Shown piece by piece: positions 9,446-18,596 of a stretch of DNA of 64,000 nucleotides. How positions within the stretch are numbered: the stretch's first letter is position 1; every line of letters begins with the position of its first letter. This DNA is from Mycolicibacterium cosmeticum (GTDB taxonomy: Bacteria; Actinomycetota; Actinomycetes; Mycobacteriales; Mycobacteriaceae). The DNA lies in NCBI GenBank assembly GCA_016197365.1, contig JACPVS010000009.1, positions 281,081-345,080 on the forward strand, written 5' to 3'. Below the pieces are notes generated by a model, which was given only the letters and a program-made list of their open reading frames with translations, was not told the DNA's origin and searched no databases. Both the position numbers and the translations under genes were made by a program.

Positions 9446-9463
9446 CGCCTCTGCGGTGAGGCG
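9446..9463. terminator. Short GC hairpin between convergent genes
   Basis: CGCCTC-TGCGGT-GAGGCG forms a perfect 6-bp stem in the gap between the convergent substrate-binding-like gene and the hemophore-like gene. No T-run on either side; it could end transcription from both directions. Confidence 0.35.
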
Positions 9464-9484
9464 GGGTCAGTGGTGAGGGGCGTG

Positions 9485-9865
9485 TCAGGGTGTCGGGTTG
9501 AGCGGCAGTCCGCAGCGCGCACGGAAATCGATCGCCGGTTGGCGCAGACCCTTGAGCTCCTGCTCCACGGTCGGGTTCGCGGCGTAGTACGTCTCGACCT
9601 GGCGTCCGATGTCGGCTTTCGGCTGGCCCTTGAGGCCGGTGAAGAAATCGTTCACGTCGGGGTGGGCGATCAGGTAATTCGACGTGTCGAAACTGATGCC
9701 CGACATCACCCGCGCCAACTCGGCGGCCGAGCACGGCGGCGGAACCGGCGCGTCCGGGTCTGCGCTCGCGAGGGCGGCGCCGCCGAAAAGCATTGCGCCG
9801 GAAAGGACACCGGCGCCGACGGCCGCCATGGCCACGCGCCGGACGAAGGGTGTGGAGTGCGACAT
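9485..9865 (-). CDS. Secreted hemophore-like (haem-binding) protein
   Basis: 126-residue precursor with a Sec signal peptide: basic n-region, hydrophobic core MAAVGAGVLSGAMLFGGAA, and cleavage after ALASA, leaving about 90 residues. The mature part has a Cys near its start (PPPCSAAEL) and one at the end (ARCGLP), likely forming a disulfide, and the conserved AHPDVNDFFTGLKG core of the mycobacterial hemophore-related family. That family includes haem-binding secreted proteins; most members are untested. The ATG at 9865 follows AAAAAGGAG. Convergent with the gene at 8459. Confidence 0.8.
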   Translation of the reverse strand: MSHSTPFVRRVAMAAVGAGVLSGAMLFGGAALASADPDAPVPPPCSAAELARVMSGISFDTSNYLIAHPDVNDFFTGLKGQPKADIGRQVETYYAANPTVEQELKGLRQPAIDFRARCGLPLNPTP

Positions 9866-9931
9866 AGGGGCTCCTTTTTCGAGGTTTGACGGGGTCACGG
9901 GGTGGCTGCTCACCATGCTGCTCAACGCTGC

Positions 9932-10270
9932 TCAGCGACCGCGACCGCCGCCGCGGCCACCGCCGATGATCGGTCCGCCGGGACCACCCGGTCCGCCCGG
10001 GCCCCCGATGCCCGGCCTGCCCGGGTTCCAGTCGACGTCGATATCCCAGTCGTCATCGCCGCAGTAGTAATCGTATTCGCAGGGATAGGGCACACCGGCC
10101 GTCGCCTGCCTCGGCACACCGTCCGCACCGCGAGCGTCGCCCTGGGCGCAAATGGTGACTCCGTTGTTGTACGTGCAGTCGGCCAGGGCCTCCGGCGCCG
10201 CGACGACCGCCGTGAAAGGCGCGACCGCTGTCACCAACCCGAGAATCAGGAAGCGCTGCGCTTTTCGCAT
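9932..10270 (-). CDS. Small exported protein with Gly/Pro-rich tail
   Basis: 112-residue precursor. A signal peptide (MRKAQRFLILGLVTAVAPF onwards) ends near the ALA-DC junction. The mature protein has four Cys residues (DCTYN, TICAQG, YPCEYDYYCGDDDW), an acidic stretch, and a C-terminal tail of GGPGG repeats ending GRGGGRGR. Similar four-Cys exported proteins with Gly-rich tails are common in mycobacteria and have no assigned role. The gene lies 66 nt upstream of the hemophore-like gene on the same strand and could share its transcript. Confidence 0.75.
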   Translation of the reverse strand: MRKAQRFLILGLVTAVAPFTAVVAAPEALADCTYNNGVTICAQGDARGADGVPRQATAGVPYPCEYDYYCGDDDWDIDVDWNPGRPGIGGPGGPGGPGGPIIGGGRGGGRGR

Positions 10271-10505
10271 GACTGTCCCCTTCGTGCAGTGCGAAGGCCG
10301 ACCGGCCAACACGCAGGATTCTACGCAGCACGCACAGTTCTTTGCCAGGTATGGCGAAAACATCCCGGGAACAGGAATTAATACTTGAAAACGCGGCAAA
10401 CAAGTTTACTGAACTAGCTTGAGTTTGCCGACCCGTACCACCCGCAAGCGCCAAAGGCTATGCATCGCAAGCATATTGAAACACGATCGGGTGATGGAGT
10501 GAGGA

Positions 10506-11972
10506 TCACCCGGGCGCGGCCGACCGCGCCACGACCGCATCGTCGTAAACTGCTTCTGCGTCGAGTACCTCGCGGTGGAAAACCATCAGATAGGCGAAGT
10601 AGATGCCGCCGGCCAGAATGAGGCCGAGGACGATCAGCGCAGGGATCGTGGCGTCGCCAGGTGTGACGAGGAAGACCAACGCGGCACCTACCCACACCAG
10701 CGCAGCGATCGAAACCGGAAGTTCTAAACGGCCGAGGCTGAATCCGCCCTTCCTGCGCTCGAAGCGTTTCCGAACCCCCAGGTAGAGAATCACGACGGCA
10801 CCATAGATCAAGGCAGGCAGGATGGTGCCGCCCAGGATCAGTTGCAGCAGTGCTTGTCCTGGTAGTGCCAGCATCAAGATGATCCCGATGGCCACGATCA
10901 GAATCGTCGCCGGCACCGGCGTCTGCGTGGTGGCGTTGACCTTGCGCATCAGCGCGTGCGCGGGGAACCGCCGATCGCGGGCCATCGCGAACGCCTGCCG
11001 GGCACCGGCAGCCATCACCACCATACCGGCGCCGAACATCGCAAAGGTCAATCCTGACAGGAGGATTCGCTCGGCTACGGGCCCCAGTTGGCCGCGGATG
11101 ATGGCGGCGACCGGCGATTCACTGGCACTCACCGACGGGATGTCTTTGATGGCGAGCGTGAGTACGACCAAGAACGCGAAACCCAGCACTGCGGCCGCGA
11201 CCACAGAAGACACGATCGCACGTGGGACGGTGCGGAAAGGATCCTTCGCTTCCTCGGCGAGGTTGGCCGCCGAGTCGAAACCGACGAGGGTCAACAGTCC
11301 CATGAGCATCCCGGCCATCAAACCGCCACCGAGACCGAAGTAGTCGGGCGCGTCCGCGGTGATACCTCGGGAAGTGAGATTGTCGAACGTGCCACTGCCG
11401 GTGGACAGCATCACCGCCACGAGTGCGACTACCAGCACCACGACGATGGCCAGTTCGAGCGCGACGGCAGCGGAACTGATCAGGCCGAGCAGACGGGTCG
11501 AGGCGATCACCAGCACGGCTTGGACCGCCAGGATCGCGACCGTGAGCATTCGGGCGGTGTCTTCCGATTCGGCTAGACCGACCAGCGGCATGAACGCCTG
11601 ACCGGCCAGCGCGTTGTCCATCGCCACCACCCCTGTAGCCAAGTACCAGAAGGTCAACCAGCCGAACAGCCAGCCGACCTTCGGGCTGGCCAGGCGCGAG
11701 GCCCATTGGTAGGACGAGCCGCTGAGCGAGATACGTGCCGCGAACTGGGCGACGACCAGGGCCACCAGCGTCTGCCCCACAGAGGCGATGACCCACAGCC
11801 AGATTCCGACCGGACCCGCGGTCCCGAGGAGGTTCTCGTACGATGCAAAGATCCCCACCGCGACCGAGATGAACGCGAAGGAGATGGCGAATACCTGGAA
11901 CTGGCCGAGGGCGCGCTTGAGCTCGGGATCTTCGGCCGCGGAGGCAGAACTCGCCACGGGATCTGCCGTCAT
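10506..11972 (-). CDS. APC-family amino acid permease
   Basis: 488 residues with about 12 membrane helices. The first helix region contains FISVAVGIFASYE and helix 6 contains LLTLVGFDSAANLAEEAKDPFRTVPRAI (in parts), the standard APC fingerprint of amino acid/choline transporters (GabP/EAT-like). A 35-residue hydrophilic N terminus precedes helix 1. It is a single gene with no partner that would show the substrate; an amino acid or polyamine is likely. Confidence 0.87.
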   Translation of the reverse strand: MTADPVASSASAAEDPELKRALGQFQVFAISFAFISVAVGIFASYENLLGTAGPVGIWLWVIASVGQTLVALVVAQFAARISLSGSSYQWASRLASPKVGWLFGWLTFWYLATGVVAMDNALAGQAFMPLVGLAESEDTARMLTVAILAVQAVLVIASTRLLGLISSAAVALELAIVVVLVVALVAVMLSTGSGTFDNLTSRGITADAPDYFGLGGGLMAGMLMGLLTLVGFDSAANLAEEAKDPFRTVPRAIVSSVVAAAVLGFAFLVVLTLAIKDIPSVSASESPVAAIIRGQLGPVAERILLSGLTFAMFGAGMVVMAAGARQAFAMARDRRFPAHALMRKVNATTQTPVPATILIVAIGIILMLALPGQALLQLILGGTILPALIYGAVVILYLGVRKRFERRKGGFSLGRLELPVSIAALVWVGAALVFLVTPGDATIPALIVLGLILAGGIYFAYLMVFHREVLDAEAVYDDAVVARSAAPG

Positions 11973-12041
11973 CGATCGGTCCGATCGTCGTGGCCAGTGA
12001 TGGAGGAACCTTAACCGCGGACGTGCGACCAGAGCTCGCGA

Positions 12042-12608
12042 TTACGTCAATTCGTCGTCGACAGGCCGTAAAGCCGCGTCTGCGATCTTCACCGCCGCCT
12101 GTTCAGCGCTGAGGTCGACGGTGTCGATGACCTCAGCCTCGCCGTGCAGCCAGGTGCGGGCGGCCTGCGCGTAAGGCTCCAAATATTGGATGCGGAATGC
12201 AGAGGGACCCATAGCCATGTCCCCCTCGATCCGCCTGCGAAGTGTGTCCTGGTCGGCATGCAGCACGAAATGCCTTACCGGGATTGAGTGTTCAGCGAGG
12301 CCGCCGCTGATCTCGCGCCAGTACTGCTCCACGAGCACTGTCATGGGCATCACCAGGGTGCCGCCGGTGTAGTCGAGGACGTATCGCGCGGTCTCGACCA
12401 CCAGTGGTCGCCACGGGGGCCAATGCTGAAAGTTATCGGTGGCGGGCAGGCCCGGCGAGATGTCCATGAGTGTCTCGCCGACCTTCTCCGCGTCGAACAC
12501 GTGAGAGGCCGGGATCAGTTTTTGGACGAGGTGGGCGGTTGTCGTCTTGCCCGACCCGTGGGTGCCGTTGATCCACACGATCACGGATTCGACGTTACCG
12601 GCCGTCAA
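12042..12608 (-). CDS. P-loop nucleoside-kinase-like / TmrB-type protein
   Basis: 188 residues with a Walker A motif NGTHGSGKTT at about residues 14-23, a lid-like region DTLRRRIEGD, and an overall length typical of small kinases and TmrB-like ATP-binding proteins that give resistance to tunicamycin in Bacillus. The TTG at 12608 was taken as start; a GTG nine codons later is also possible. It is on the same strand as the permease, 70 nt upstream of it. Substrate unknown. Confidence 0.7.
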   Translation of the reverse strand: MTAGNVESVIVWINGTHGSGKTTTAHLVQKLIPASHVFDAEKVGETLMDISPGLPATDNFQHWPPWRPLVVETARYVLDYTGGTLVMPMTVLVEQYWREISGGLAEHSIPVRHFVLHADQDTLRRRIEGDMAMGPSAFRIQYLEPYAQAARTWLHGEAEVIDTVDLSAEQAAVKIADAALRPVDDELT

Positions 12609-12611
12609 CTG

Positions 12612-12910
12612 TCACGTCGCATCCAACAGAAGGCCTATCGCGATCTCGTCAACCGCAACGGCAGAATCGGCCAGGACAACCACAGCGGCAGCGCCGCTCC
12701 GGTCGAGGGCCAGCATGCTGGCGAACCCTCCCGTTGCGCCGTTGTGCCAGGTGATGTCCACGTCTGCTACTCGATCGGTGAACCACGCATAACCCACCCG
12801 GCTGTCGTTATCCGCATCCCATCGAGGGTCCAGAGCCCCGAGGCCCGGTGCTTCACGATCGAGCAGGGCTTGGGCGTAGTGAGCCATGTTGCCGCACACA
12901 GGCAATGGTG
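12612..12910 (-). pseudogene. C-terminal remnant of a beta-lactamase-family serine hydrolase
   Basis: About 97 codons read as the end of a class C beta-lactamase/esterase-like protein: MAHYAQALLD, GYAWFTD and the HNGATGGFASM motif (the H-x-G-x-TGG region close to the active site). The Ser-x-x-Lys and Tyr-x-Asn parts are missing because homology stops near 12910. The truncation point coincides with the start of the opposite-strand TetR remnant. Confidence 0.65.
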
Positions 12911-12916
12911 CTTTGA

Positions 12917-13235
12917 GGACTGGCAGGCCTGTACTCGCGGGGAACGCCGCGACAGTCTGCGGGTGGTACTGCAGGTGTTCGGCGCCGCGTGCGGAGTCGA
13001 CAGCCCCTACCGCGAATACACCTGGAACACCTTGTCCTTGCTGACCCGCAACTCGGAGGCCCGCCTGCACGCACTCGGAATGCCTGCCCATGTCGCCGAA
13101 AGCCGTTCCCGCATTGCGCTGGCCGCCTTCCAAGGCCTCATCATCGAATACTTCACCGCCCCCGACCCGACCTTCGTAGATGACACGTTCGCCAGATTCG
13201 TCGACGAGTTCCTCCTCGCGCCGTGGGGACGCTGA
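12917..13235 (+). pseudogene. C-terminal remnant of a TetR-family regulator
   Basis: About 105 codons encode the ligand-binding half of a TetR-like protein (DSPYREYTWNTLSLL, HVAESRSRIALAAFQG, ARFVDEFLLAPWGR). No helix-turn-helix precedes it; upstream sequence belongs to the opposite-strand hydrolase remnant. A deletion that removed the divergent promoter region and both N termini would explain the arrangement. Confidence 0.6.
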
Positions 13236-13409
13236 CGCCTGAGGAACGCAATCGATGACCGCAACCCAGCGCCCTTGGCTTGGCTCACCGGGTCGGTGGC
13301 CCAGCAGCCGTTACAGCTCGCTCCGCCACGTCGAACCGGTGACGCCGAACTGCGCAACAGGTGATTCGGTGGCCGCCCGTTTCACCGGCGAGATCAGACG
13401 AGCTACGCC

Positions 13410-13622
13410 TTAACCCGCATGGCCATCGTGGCCGTTGGCGCCGAGGTCGGCGACGCGGGTCTGCCACAGTGCCAGCGCCGGGATGCCGACCAACTCCAGC
13501 GCGGTCGCAGCGATGAAGACAGGATGTGGACGCCTCGTCTGCCGCCATGCTGCCAGGCGCCCGAGCCCGCCGACGAAAATGATGGCGGTCAAAAGCCGGA
13601 AGCGCTTGGTGCGCTGCCCGAT
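13410..13622 (-). pseudogene. C-terminal remnant of a DUF4345-like membrane protein
   Basis: About 70 codons resemble the last two helices of DUF4345 proteins (TAIIFVGGLGRLAAWRQ, RPHPVFIAATALELVGIP, ALALWQTR). The N-terminal half is absent and the frame continues into unrelated sequence. Confidence 0.5.
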
Positions 13623-13818
13623 ATGCGGTATCTCCGACCAGATCACCGGGGCGGATGCCGACCAGAATCTGGAAGACGATATGCCCAACGCGGCCGGCGA
13701 CTTGTTTGTCGACTCCGGGACCGAAGAGAAGCTCTCCGCGGCCGAATGCAAGAAGATGAACCGTGCCGCGTCTCACCTGCTCGAGGCGGCGAAGCGAGCC
13801 GTAGCGTCAACGGGGTAG
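13618..13818 (+). pseudogene. C-terminal remnant of an unidentified gene
   Basis: A 66-codon stretch ending at TAG 13818 has coding-like composition (DADQNLEDDMPNAAGDLFV, NRAASHLLEAAKRA) but no start or recognisable upstream domain. The hairpin with T-run right after it is a reason to believe a plus-strand gene ended here. I do not recognise the family. Confidence 0.35.
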
Positions 13819-13826
13819 TCGCACAG

Positions 13827-13842
13827 CTCCGCCGGAGTTTTT
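13827..13842 (+). terminator. Intrinsic terminator-like hairpin left of the island
   Basis: CTCC-GCC-GGAG followed by TTTTT, 9 nt after the stop at 13818 and 3 nt before the displaced tRNA-Val fragment. Small stem but correct layout for the plus strand. Confidence 0.45.
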
Positions 13843-13845
13843 ATG

Positions 13846-13889
13846 GTGGGCGCGGACGGTATCGAACCGCCGACCGCTGGTGTGTAAAA
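13846..13889 (-). repeat. Left attachment repeat: displaced tRNA-Val 3' fragment
   Basis: 44 bp identical to 55092-55135. Reading the minus strand it ends CGCGCCC-A-CCA, so the displaced original tRNA end encodes the CCA tail. It covers the anticodon-stem 3' strand, variable loop, T arm and acceptor 3' strand, but not the 5' half, so it is not a functional tRNA gene. Confidence 0.9.
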
Positions 13890-14003
13890 GCGTTTGAGCA
13901 GCTTCTATAGCGTCTCACTGTGTCTGTGCCGTAGCTATCTGTCCAGCTCAGGCGGTCTCGACCGTTCTAGTCCGTCGCCACCGTCTCGGCTGTTTGTGCG
14001 CGT

Positions 14004-14035
14004 CTTGGCACATTCTTGGCACAGCGGGGGTTTTG
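14004..14035 (+). repeat. Arm-type integrase-site-like repeat, left end
   Basis: CTTGGCACATTCTTGGCACA followed by GCGGGGGTTTTG; 31 of 32 bases match 55021-55052 in the same orientation. It contains two TTGGCACA units 11 bp apart. In the excised circle the two copies would flank the 44-bp core, which is how integrase arm sites are placed in an attP. The rest of 13890-14286 has no gene I can support. Confidence 0.6.
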
Positions 14036-14286
14036 GGTTCGAAAGCCAACGTACGCACCGTGCGATGCTTGCCACTACCCTCATCCAATCACGCACGATG
14101 ATCGACACCCCCACCGAACAAGAGCCACCCCCTCAGCTCGCACCGCCTGACCCATCACCTCGAAGAATCAGGCGACGGCGAGATAGCATGTCCCCAGGGC
14201 TTCACCGTCGAACGACCGGCTCGGCCTGTACTGGCGGCTTCTGCCCAATTCAGAAACAAGGCGCGGGCGAGACCGGATGCTAGAGG

Positions 14287-15396
14287 TTACAGTTGCTGCT
14301 CAAGCAGCTTCGCAGCGTCGTGGTCAAGCGCCAGGTCGGCGTAGCACCGAGTCGCCATGGCTAACATCGCGTCTCCTCTCGCGGTCTGCTTGACCTGCGC
14401 GGCGAAGACAAGGGCCATGTAGAGGCCGTAGATGGACTGCGTGCGGTACTCCCGCCAGCAGTCATCCCAGGACCAATTCCCAATGCCTGCCGCGACGACC
14501 TGCGCGTGGTAGTCGGCGATCAGGTCCTGTTCGTGGCGGCGACGTAGCTCGACGGGCAGGCATACACCTAAGTAATACGACGCATCGATGGTTGGTGGTC
14601 CCAGCTTCACCGTCTGCCAGTCGACGACCGTGATCCGCGGGCTGTCCGGTGTCGTCCCCAGGAGCATGTTGTCCAACCGGTAGTCCCCGTGCAGCACGAC
14701 CCGGGGACCTTCCCAGCCGCGTACCCATTTCGGGGCTAGCGGGGCAATCCGTTCAATCAGTGAGACTTGCTCGCGCTCAAGGTGCTCCCCGAAACGTTCG
14801 AGAACGGCCGAGGCCTGCCCGGGCACTTCGTCGAACAATGCAATGGTTCGGTTGTGATTCAGCCACTGCTCGCCGACAAGGTCGGGGTCGTTCCAGCGTG
14901 GTGCCTGCAGCCCGACGAGTTCCTGCAGCGCCGCTGCCGCTTGGTCGACCGTGCCGGCCTTGAGTACGTCGCCAGGCTCGGATCGGTCCGAGAGATCGGC
15001 CAGGACGAGGGTGGTCCACCCGTGCTGCGCATCGAACGCGGCGTAGTCACAGCGAGGCAGAGCCATTTGGAGACTGGGTGCGATCTGCCGGTAGAACTGG
15101 ACCTCGGCCTCGTAGGCGCCGACGCGCACCCCCAATGCGCGGCTACCCTCGTCGACGGAAGCGAGCTTGACGATCACAGAATGCGGAGCGTCCGGTTCGG
15201 GTGCGTCGTAGGAAAGGGTGGCGCGCAGCAACGAACCGAGCTGGCCGGTTCCGACCATATTGGTGTCAACAGATTCAACGGTGCTGTTAGTGATGCGTCT
15301 CGCGCTGCGCAGCATGTCGGTGAACCACGCGGGCGTCAGATCCTCAGGTGTGCAAGCGATGGTGGTCTCATGAGTTGTGTACGGGGTCGTTTTCAT
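14287..15396 (-). CDS. APH-fold phosphotransferase
   Basis: 369 residues of the aminoglycoside-phosphotransferase / choline-kinase superfamily. The catalytic loop VVLHGDYRLDNML is near residue 240 and the metal-binding VVDWQTVKLGP follows about 30 residues later. Family members near acyl-CoA genes phosphorylate small hydroxylated metabolites rather than antibiotics. The ATG at 15396 follows GAGGACCC. It is the last gene of a minus-strand set with a DUF7064-like gene and an SDR. Substrate unknown. Confidence 0.75.
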   Translation of the reverse strand: MKTTPYTTHETTIACTPEDLTPAWFTDMLRSARRITNSTVESVDTNMVGTGQLGSLLRATLSYDAPEPDAPHSVIVKLASVDEGSRALGVRVGAYEAEVQFYRQIAPSLQMALPRCDYAAFDAQHGWTTLVLADLSDRSEPGDVLKAGTVDQAAAALQELVGLQAPRWNDPDLVGEQWLNHNRTIALFDEVPGQASAVLERFGEHLEREQVSLIERIAPLAPKWVRGWEGPRVVLHGDYRLDNMLLGTTPDSPRITVVDWQTVKLGPPTIDASYYLGVCLPVELRRRHEQDLIADYHAQVVAAGIGNWSWDDCWREYRTQSIYGLYMALVFAAQVKQTARGDAMLAMATRCYADLALDHDAAKLLEQQL

Positions 15397-15819
15397 CGAT
15401 GGGTCCTCTCTCTGTCGGGCGTGCATGGCTGATTTGAGCGTGCACAAAATGCGTGCACGGGTCGGTCCCGAGTTTGCGCGGGTGCGCCGCTCTCGTGTCG
15501 GGTGGTTCACCGGTGACGTCTCGAAGTTCCCGTCGAGAGTCGGCTATTGCGTCTGCGCTCACGCATGTGAGGCGCATCTCGATCGATTGCAGTTGCGAAG
15601 CAGCGTCGGCGTCCACCGAAAGCTCTTCCGGTGTCGACATATCGGCGCGGTCGGGTCAAGCAAACTACTGTTCGATTGACCAGATTTGCTCTCACCGTTT
15701 GCGGTGCGGCTGACCGTTCGATCGATTTCGCGGCCGTTTTGAGATTCGGTTCACCCACATCACGCTGGGCTGAGGTTCATCTGACCGAACCGAGCTCGCC
15801 GATGGCGCCTTTGATCTGT
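15397..15819. other. Intergenic stretch without a supported gene
   Basis: 423 bp between the phosphotransferase start and the end of the DUF7064-like gene. Weak inverted repeats (GGTCAA/TTGACC around 15654-15681; CGGTTC/GAACCG around 15747-15791) are present. No recognisable gene or clear terminator. Confidence 0.4.
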
Positions 15820-16824
15820 TCACGAGGTGACCTTGGAGACCTGTTCGGTCCAGCTCTTGCCGCGCTGTGCCGTCAGTCCTTGCATGGACTGGGCTTCCTG
15901 CGATACGCCGTAACCGACCCGCCCGTCGGGCAGCGTCCATCGCATCATTGCGACGTAAACCAGAGCGCTGATGTAACAGACCCACGGTGCGCCAATTTCT
16001 GCGCTCCCATATAGATTCCATACCTTGCCGCGAACGTCGGTGACCTCGAGTTCGTGTGCGACGGTGACCACGCCGGTACGGATAGTGCGCAGCTTGAGGG
16101 CAGTAAGGCCGTGAACTACGCCATCGTCGAGGACGTAGCCATGAGCAAGGGCATGTTGCTCGCCGACGGGCTTGCTGTAGTCGCACAGCACTATCCAGTG
16201 AAAGACGAGATCTTCCCCGAAATGGGCGTGCTGCCAACCGCTGTCGGCCAGGTGCGTTTCTGGGCGCGGCCCCCAGCTGTGGTCCATGGTCTCGATGCAA
16301 TCGACCTCATACTCCTTGCCACGCAGCTTGAGTGTGCCGGTAATACGACCGGTGAGGTCAAAATGCCCGTTGTAGGCGGTGCCGAGGCCGGAGCTCTCCG
16401 CTGCGGCCTTGGAGTCCGCAGTGGCCTTCGGGCTGTGCATCGGATCGCGAATGTCGAACGGTTCCATGAGCCCTTTGAAATCGACGTGGAGTTCAGTGTC
16501 ATCGAAGCCGACGTAATCGATACGGTAATCCCGGGGATTGGAACAGCGAATTCTCAGGCCCGTCGGAGTTGTCATGTCCGTCATGGTTTCCGGCGCGGGT
16601 AGGTGCTGGTGGTTGTCGTGGTACAGGCACTCGGCGCGGGTATCCGCTAAAGCGCCGAAAGCGGTGACGTCCGCTGACATCACGCCCAGGCCCTTTCGAT
16701 ACACCACATAGACCGAGACCATCAGGCGCTCTTCCGGAATAGTGATGGCAAAGTAGGTGGTCTCCGCCCACAGGTAATCGGCGGTGGGTGGGATGTGGAA
16801 GTCGATATCCTTTTCGGTGATCAA
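15820..16824 (-). CDS. Putative DUF7064/DUF7065-type protein (lipocalin-like, AttH-related)
   Basis: About 334 residues. Visible conserved-looking segments are YLWAETTYFAITIPEE near the N terminus, ETMDHSWGPRPETH in the middle and LPDGRVGYGVSQEAQSM at the end; the D-H-S-W-G-x-R motif resembles AttH/CrtC-like hydratase-fold proteins and the DUF7064 group often found with actinobacterial acyl-CoA and terpenoid genes. I chose the TTG at 16824 (AAGGAAAA in front) because longer starts would overlap the upstream SDR gene. Role unknown; a lipid or terpenoid-modifying or binding function is a guess. Confidence 0.6.
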   Translation of the reverse strand: MITEKDIDFHIPPTADYLWAETTYFAITIPEERLMVSVYVVYRKGLGVMSADVTAFGALADTRAECLYHDNHQHLPAPETMTDMTTPTGLRIRCSNPRDYRIDYVGFDDTELHVDFKGLMEPFDIRDPMHSPKATADSKAAAESSGLGTAYNGHFDLTGRITGTLKLRGKEYEVDCIETMDHSWGPRPETHLADSGWQHAHFGEDLVFHWIVLCDYSKPVGEQHALAHGYVLDDGVVHGLTALKLRTIRTGVVTVAHELEVTDVRGKVWNLYGSAEIGAPWVCYISALVYVAMMRWTLPDGRVGYGVSQEAQSMQGLTAQRGKSWTEQVSKVTS

Positions 16825-16930
16825 AGTCGTCTTTTCCTTGATTTTGAGATGGCTCGGTAGTGAAACGAGCGCTGGGGCAATGCAATGGTGTTGGTGGTTG
16901 CCCTCAGTCGCCTTCGATGACCTGAACTGC

Positions 16931-17707
16931 CTAACCCGCCAGGGGCGTGGCTTTTCCGAGGATGAGTCCGCCATCTACGGGAAGGCTGATGCCGGTTACA
17001 AAGCTTGCGGCGTCGCTCAGGAGAAACGACACTGCCGCAGAAATCTCACGTGTCTCGCCCATGCGGGGGATGGACTGGAATTTGACCGAGTCGTTGAGCG
17101 TATTTTTGAGGTCTTGGTTCGAGTCCATCGCTTCGCGCAGCATGGGCGTCTGGACGATCCCAGGGTGAAGCGCGTTCACTCGTATACCGAACTTGCCGTA
17201 GTCAATTGCAGCCGACATCGTCAGGCCATTGATTCCTGCCTTGGTGCTGCAGTACACCGACAGGTTTTCGTAACCGATGAGGCCGGCACCGGAACCGATG
17301 TTGACAATCGCACCCGCCCGCGCCTCGAGCATGTCTGGAGCTACCGCTTTGATGCCCAGGAATACGCCCTTCAGGTTGACGCCGACAACCCGGTCGAACT
17401 GGTCGACCGAGGTTTCGTGCAATGGTGCGGCGAATTCGACACCGGCATTGTTTACGAGCGACGTGATGGGCCCAAAGTGCGCGTGGACCTTGCCAATCGC
17501 GTCCGTCCAGGACTGCTCGGAGGTCACATCGAGATGGATGAAGCGTGCGCTGTCTCCGAGTTCTGAGGACACCGCCTGCCCTTCTTCCTCAAGAACGTCT
17601 GCGATGACGACGCGTGCACCGTCATCAACGAGCGTCCGCACGTGAGCAGCTCCCATGCCGCGCGCTCCGCCGGTAACTATGACGACTTTTCCTTCGAGAT
17701 TGGCCAT
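16931..17707 (-). CDS. Short-chain dehydrogenase/reductase
   Basis: 258 residues of the classical SDR family, similar in layout to 3-alpha/20-beta-hydroxysteroid dehydrogenases. Cofactor motif TGGARGMG at residues 12-19 with Asp following strand 2 (VVIADVLEEE), which favours NAD; NNAGVE near residue 87; catalytic Ser in NIGSGAG and Tyr-x-x-x-Lys in VYCSTKAG. First gene of the minus-strand set 17707-14287. A palindrome of the shared island type lies 182 bp upstream. Confidence 0.88.
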   Translation of the reverse strand: MANLEGKVVIVTGGARGMGAAHVRTLVDDGARVVIADVLEEEGQAVSSELGDSARFIHLDVTSEQSWTDAIGKVHAHFGPITSLVNNAGVEFAAPLHETSVDQFDRVVGVNLKGVFLGIKAVAPDMLEARAGAIVNIGSGAGLIGYENLSVYCSTKAGINGLTMSAAIDYGKFGIRVNALHPGIVQTPMLREAMDSNQDLKNTLNDSVKFQSIPRMGETREISAAVSFLLSDAASFVTGISLPVDGGLILGKATPLAG

Positions 17708-18596
17708 TCTGATAGATCTCCGTTCGAGTTATTCGTTTCGGGCTTGACATTCGAGCGTGAAAACTCAGCGCGGTCGCGAACTTGGATTCTCAGAGCATCT
17801 CTAGTGCGATAAGGACGCAGCAGCACGGCACCGAGTGGGTGTCCCATGCCTGACCTGTTCGTGACCGTCATCACAGATTATCCTGAATGTGACTTATCAG
17901 TCAACAAATTGCTCGAACGCCACCTCCAGACGAGCCAGTCCTCGGACCCGAGTGATTGTCTCCGCTGCATATTTCTCGGCCAGCCGCACTTGACTGAACC
18001 ATCAATTTCCGATGCACTGAGCTAACGGAGGAAGCGGCAAGCACGCGGGAGACCGGGTTGACCACTTGGCCCGGAGCCTTCACGCCCGTCAAGTCGCCGA
18101 GGCAGGTGCGATGGACCTTGGGCCTGCCGGCTTGAGTGAAGCGGCCAGAAGCTCTGTGCGCCGGTATAATTCGGTCAGTTCCGAGGCGATTGGTGACGGG
18201 GGCAACTATGCCGGCTCGTCTTTGAGACCCGACGAAGATGTGAAGAGCTCTTCGTCGGTCAGCTTCCCGGTCGCCAGGTGCTAGTCCTGCCTGACCGCAA
18301 CGGCCTACCCGTCGGCGCGCACCCGGCAATCCGCCCGAGACGAGTGCTAACTCGTTAGAGACAGCAAACATCCGTGTCCGGGGTGACGCGAGGGTAGGCC
18401 AGACAGCCAACTCGTTGCGCTGCGCCGGCTGACAGCCGAAACGCTTGTATCAGACGTATGTCACTCACGTCGATGTCGGCACCTCGCCGTTCCGTGAGCG
18501 GCGTGCGGATCCCTTGATCACGAAATCGCCTGTGCCATAGGGCCCGACGCTGCCGGACGTGCCAGTACATAGCAAGTCCGGCAGCGTGCGAGGGGA
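17708..18596. other. Intergenic region with one operator-like palindrome
   Basis: 889 bp between the SDR start and the lipase stop. Apart from the palindrome at 17889-17904 I see no gene: frames here lack family motifs and good starts. Probably carries the promoter of the SDR operon. Confidence 0.5.
17889..17904. promoter_or_regulatory. Operator-like palindrome, site 1 of the island set
   Basis: GTGACTTATCAGTCAA: TGACT/AGTCA arms around a 4-bp centre, one mismatch to TTGAYT-N4-AGTCAA. Upstream of the SDR operon. Confidence 0.5.

Noticed and set aside
13890..14286. Open frame of 130 codons at 13894-14283 right of the attachment repeat
   Set aside because: Starts in the repeat-derived sequence, Ser/Arg/Pro rich, no motif, and overlaps the arm-type repeat; no Shine-Dalgarno.
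14287..15396. Aminoglycoside resistance gene
   Set aside because: The APH fold is shared with many metabolite kinases; the context is catabolic and key motifs fit the general family only.
17901..18410. Minus-strand frame of 169 codons in the gap before the lipase
   Set aside because: Composition unlike coding DNA and no similarity I recognise; treated as intergenic.
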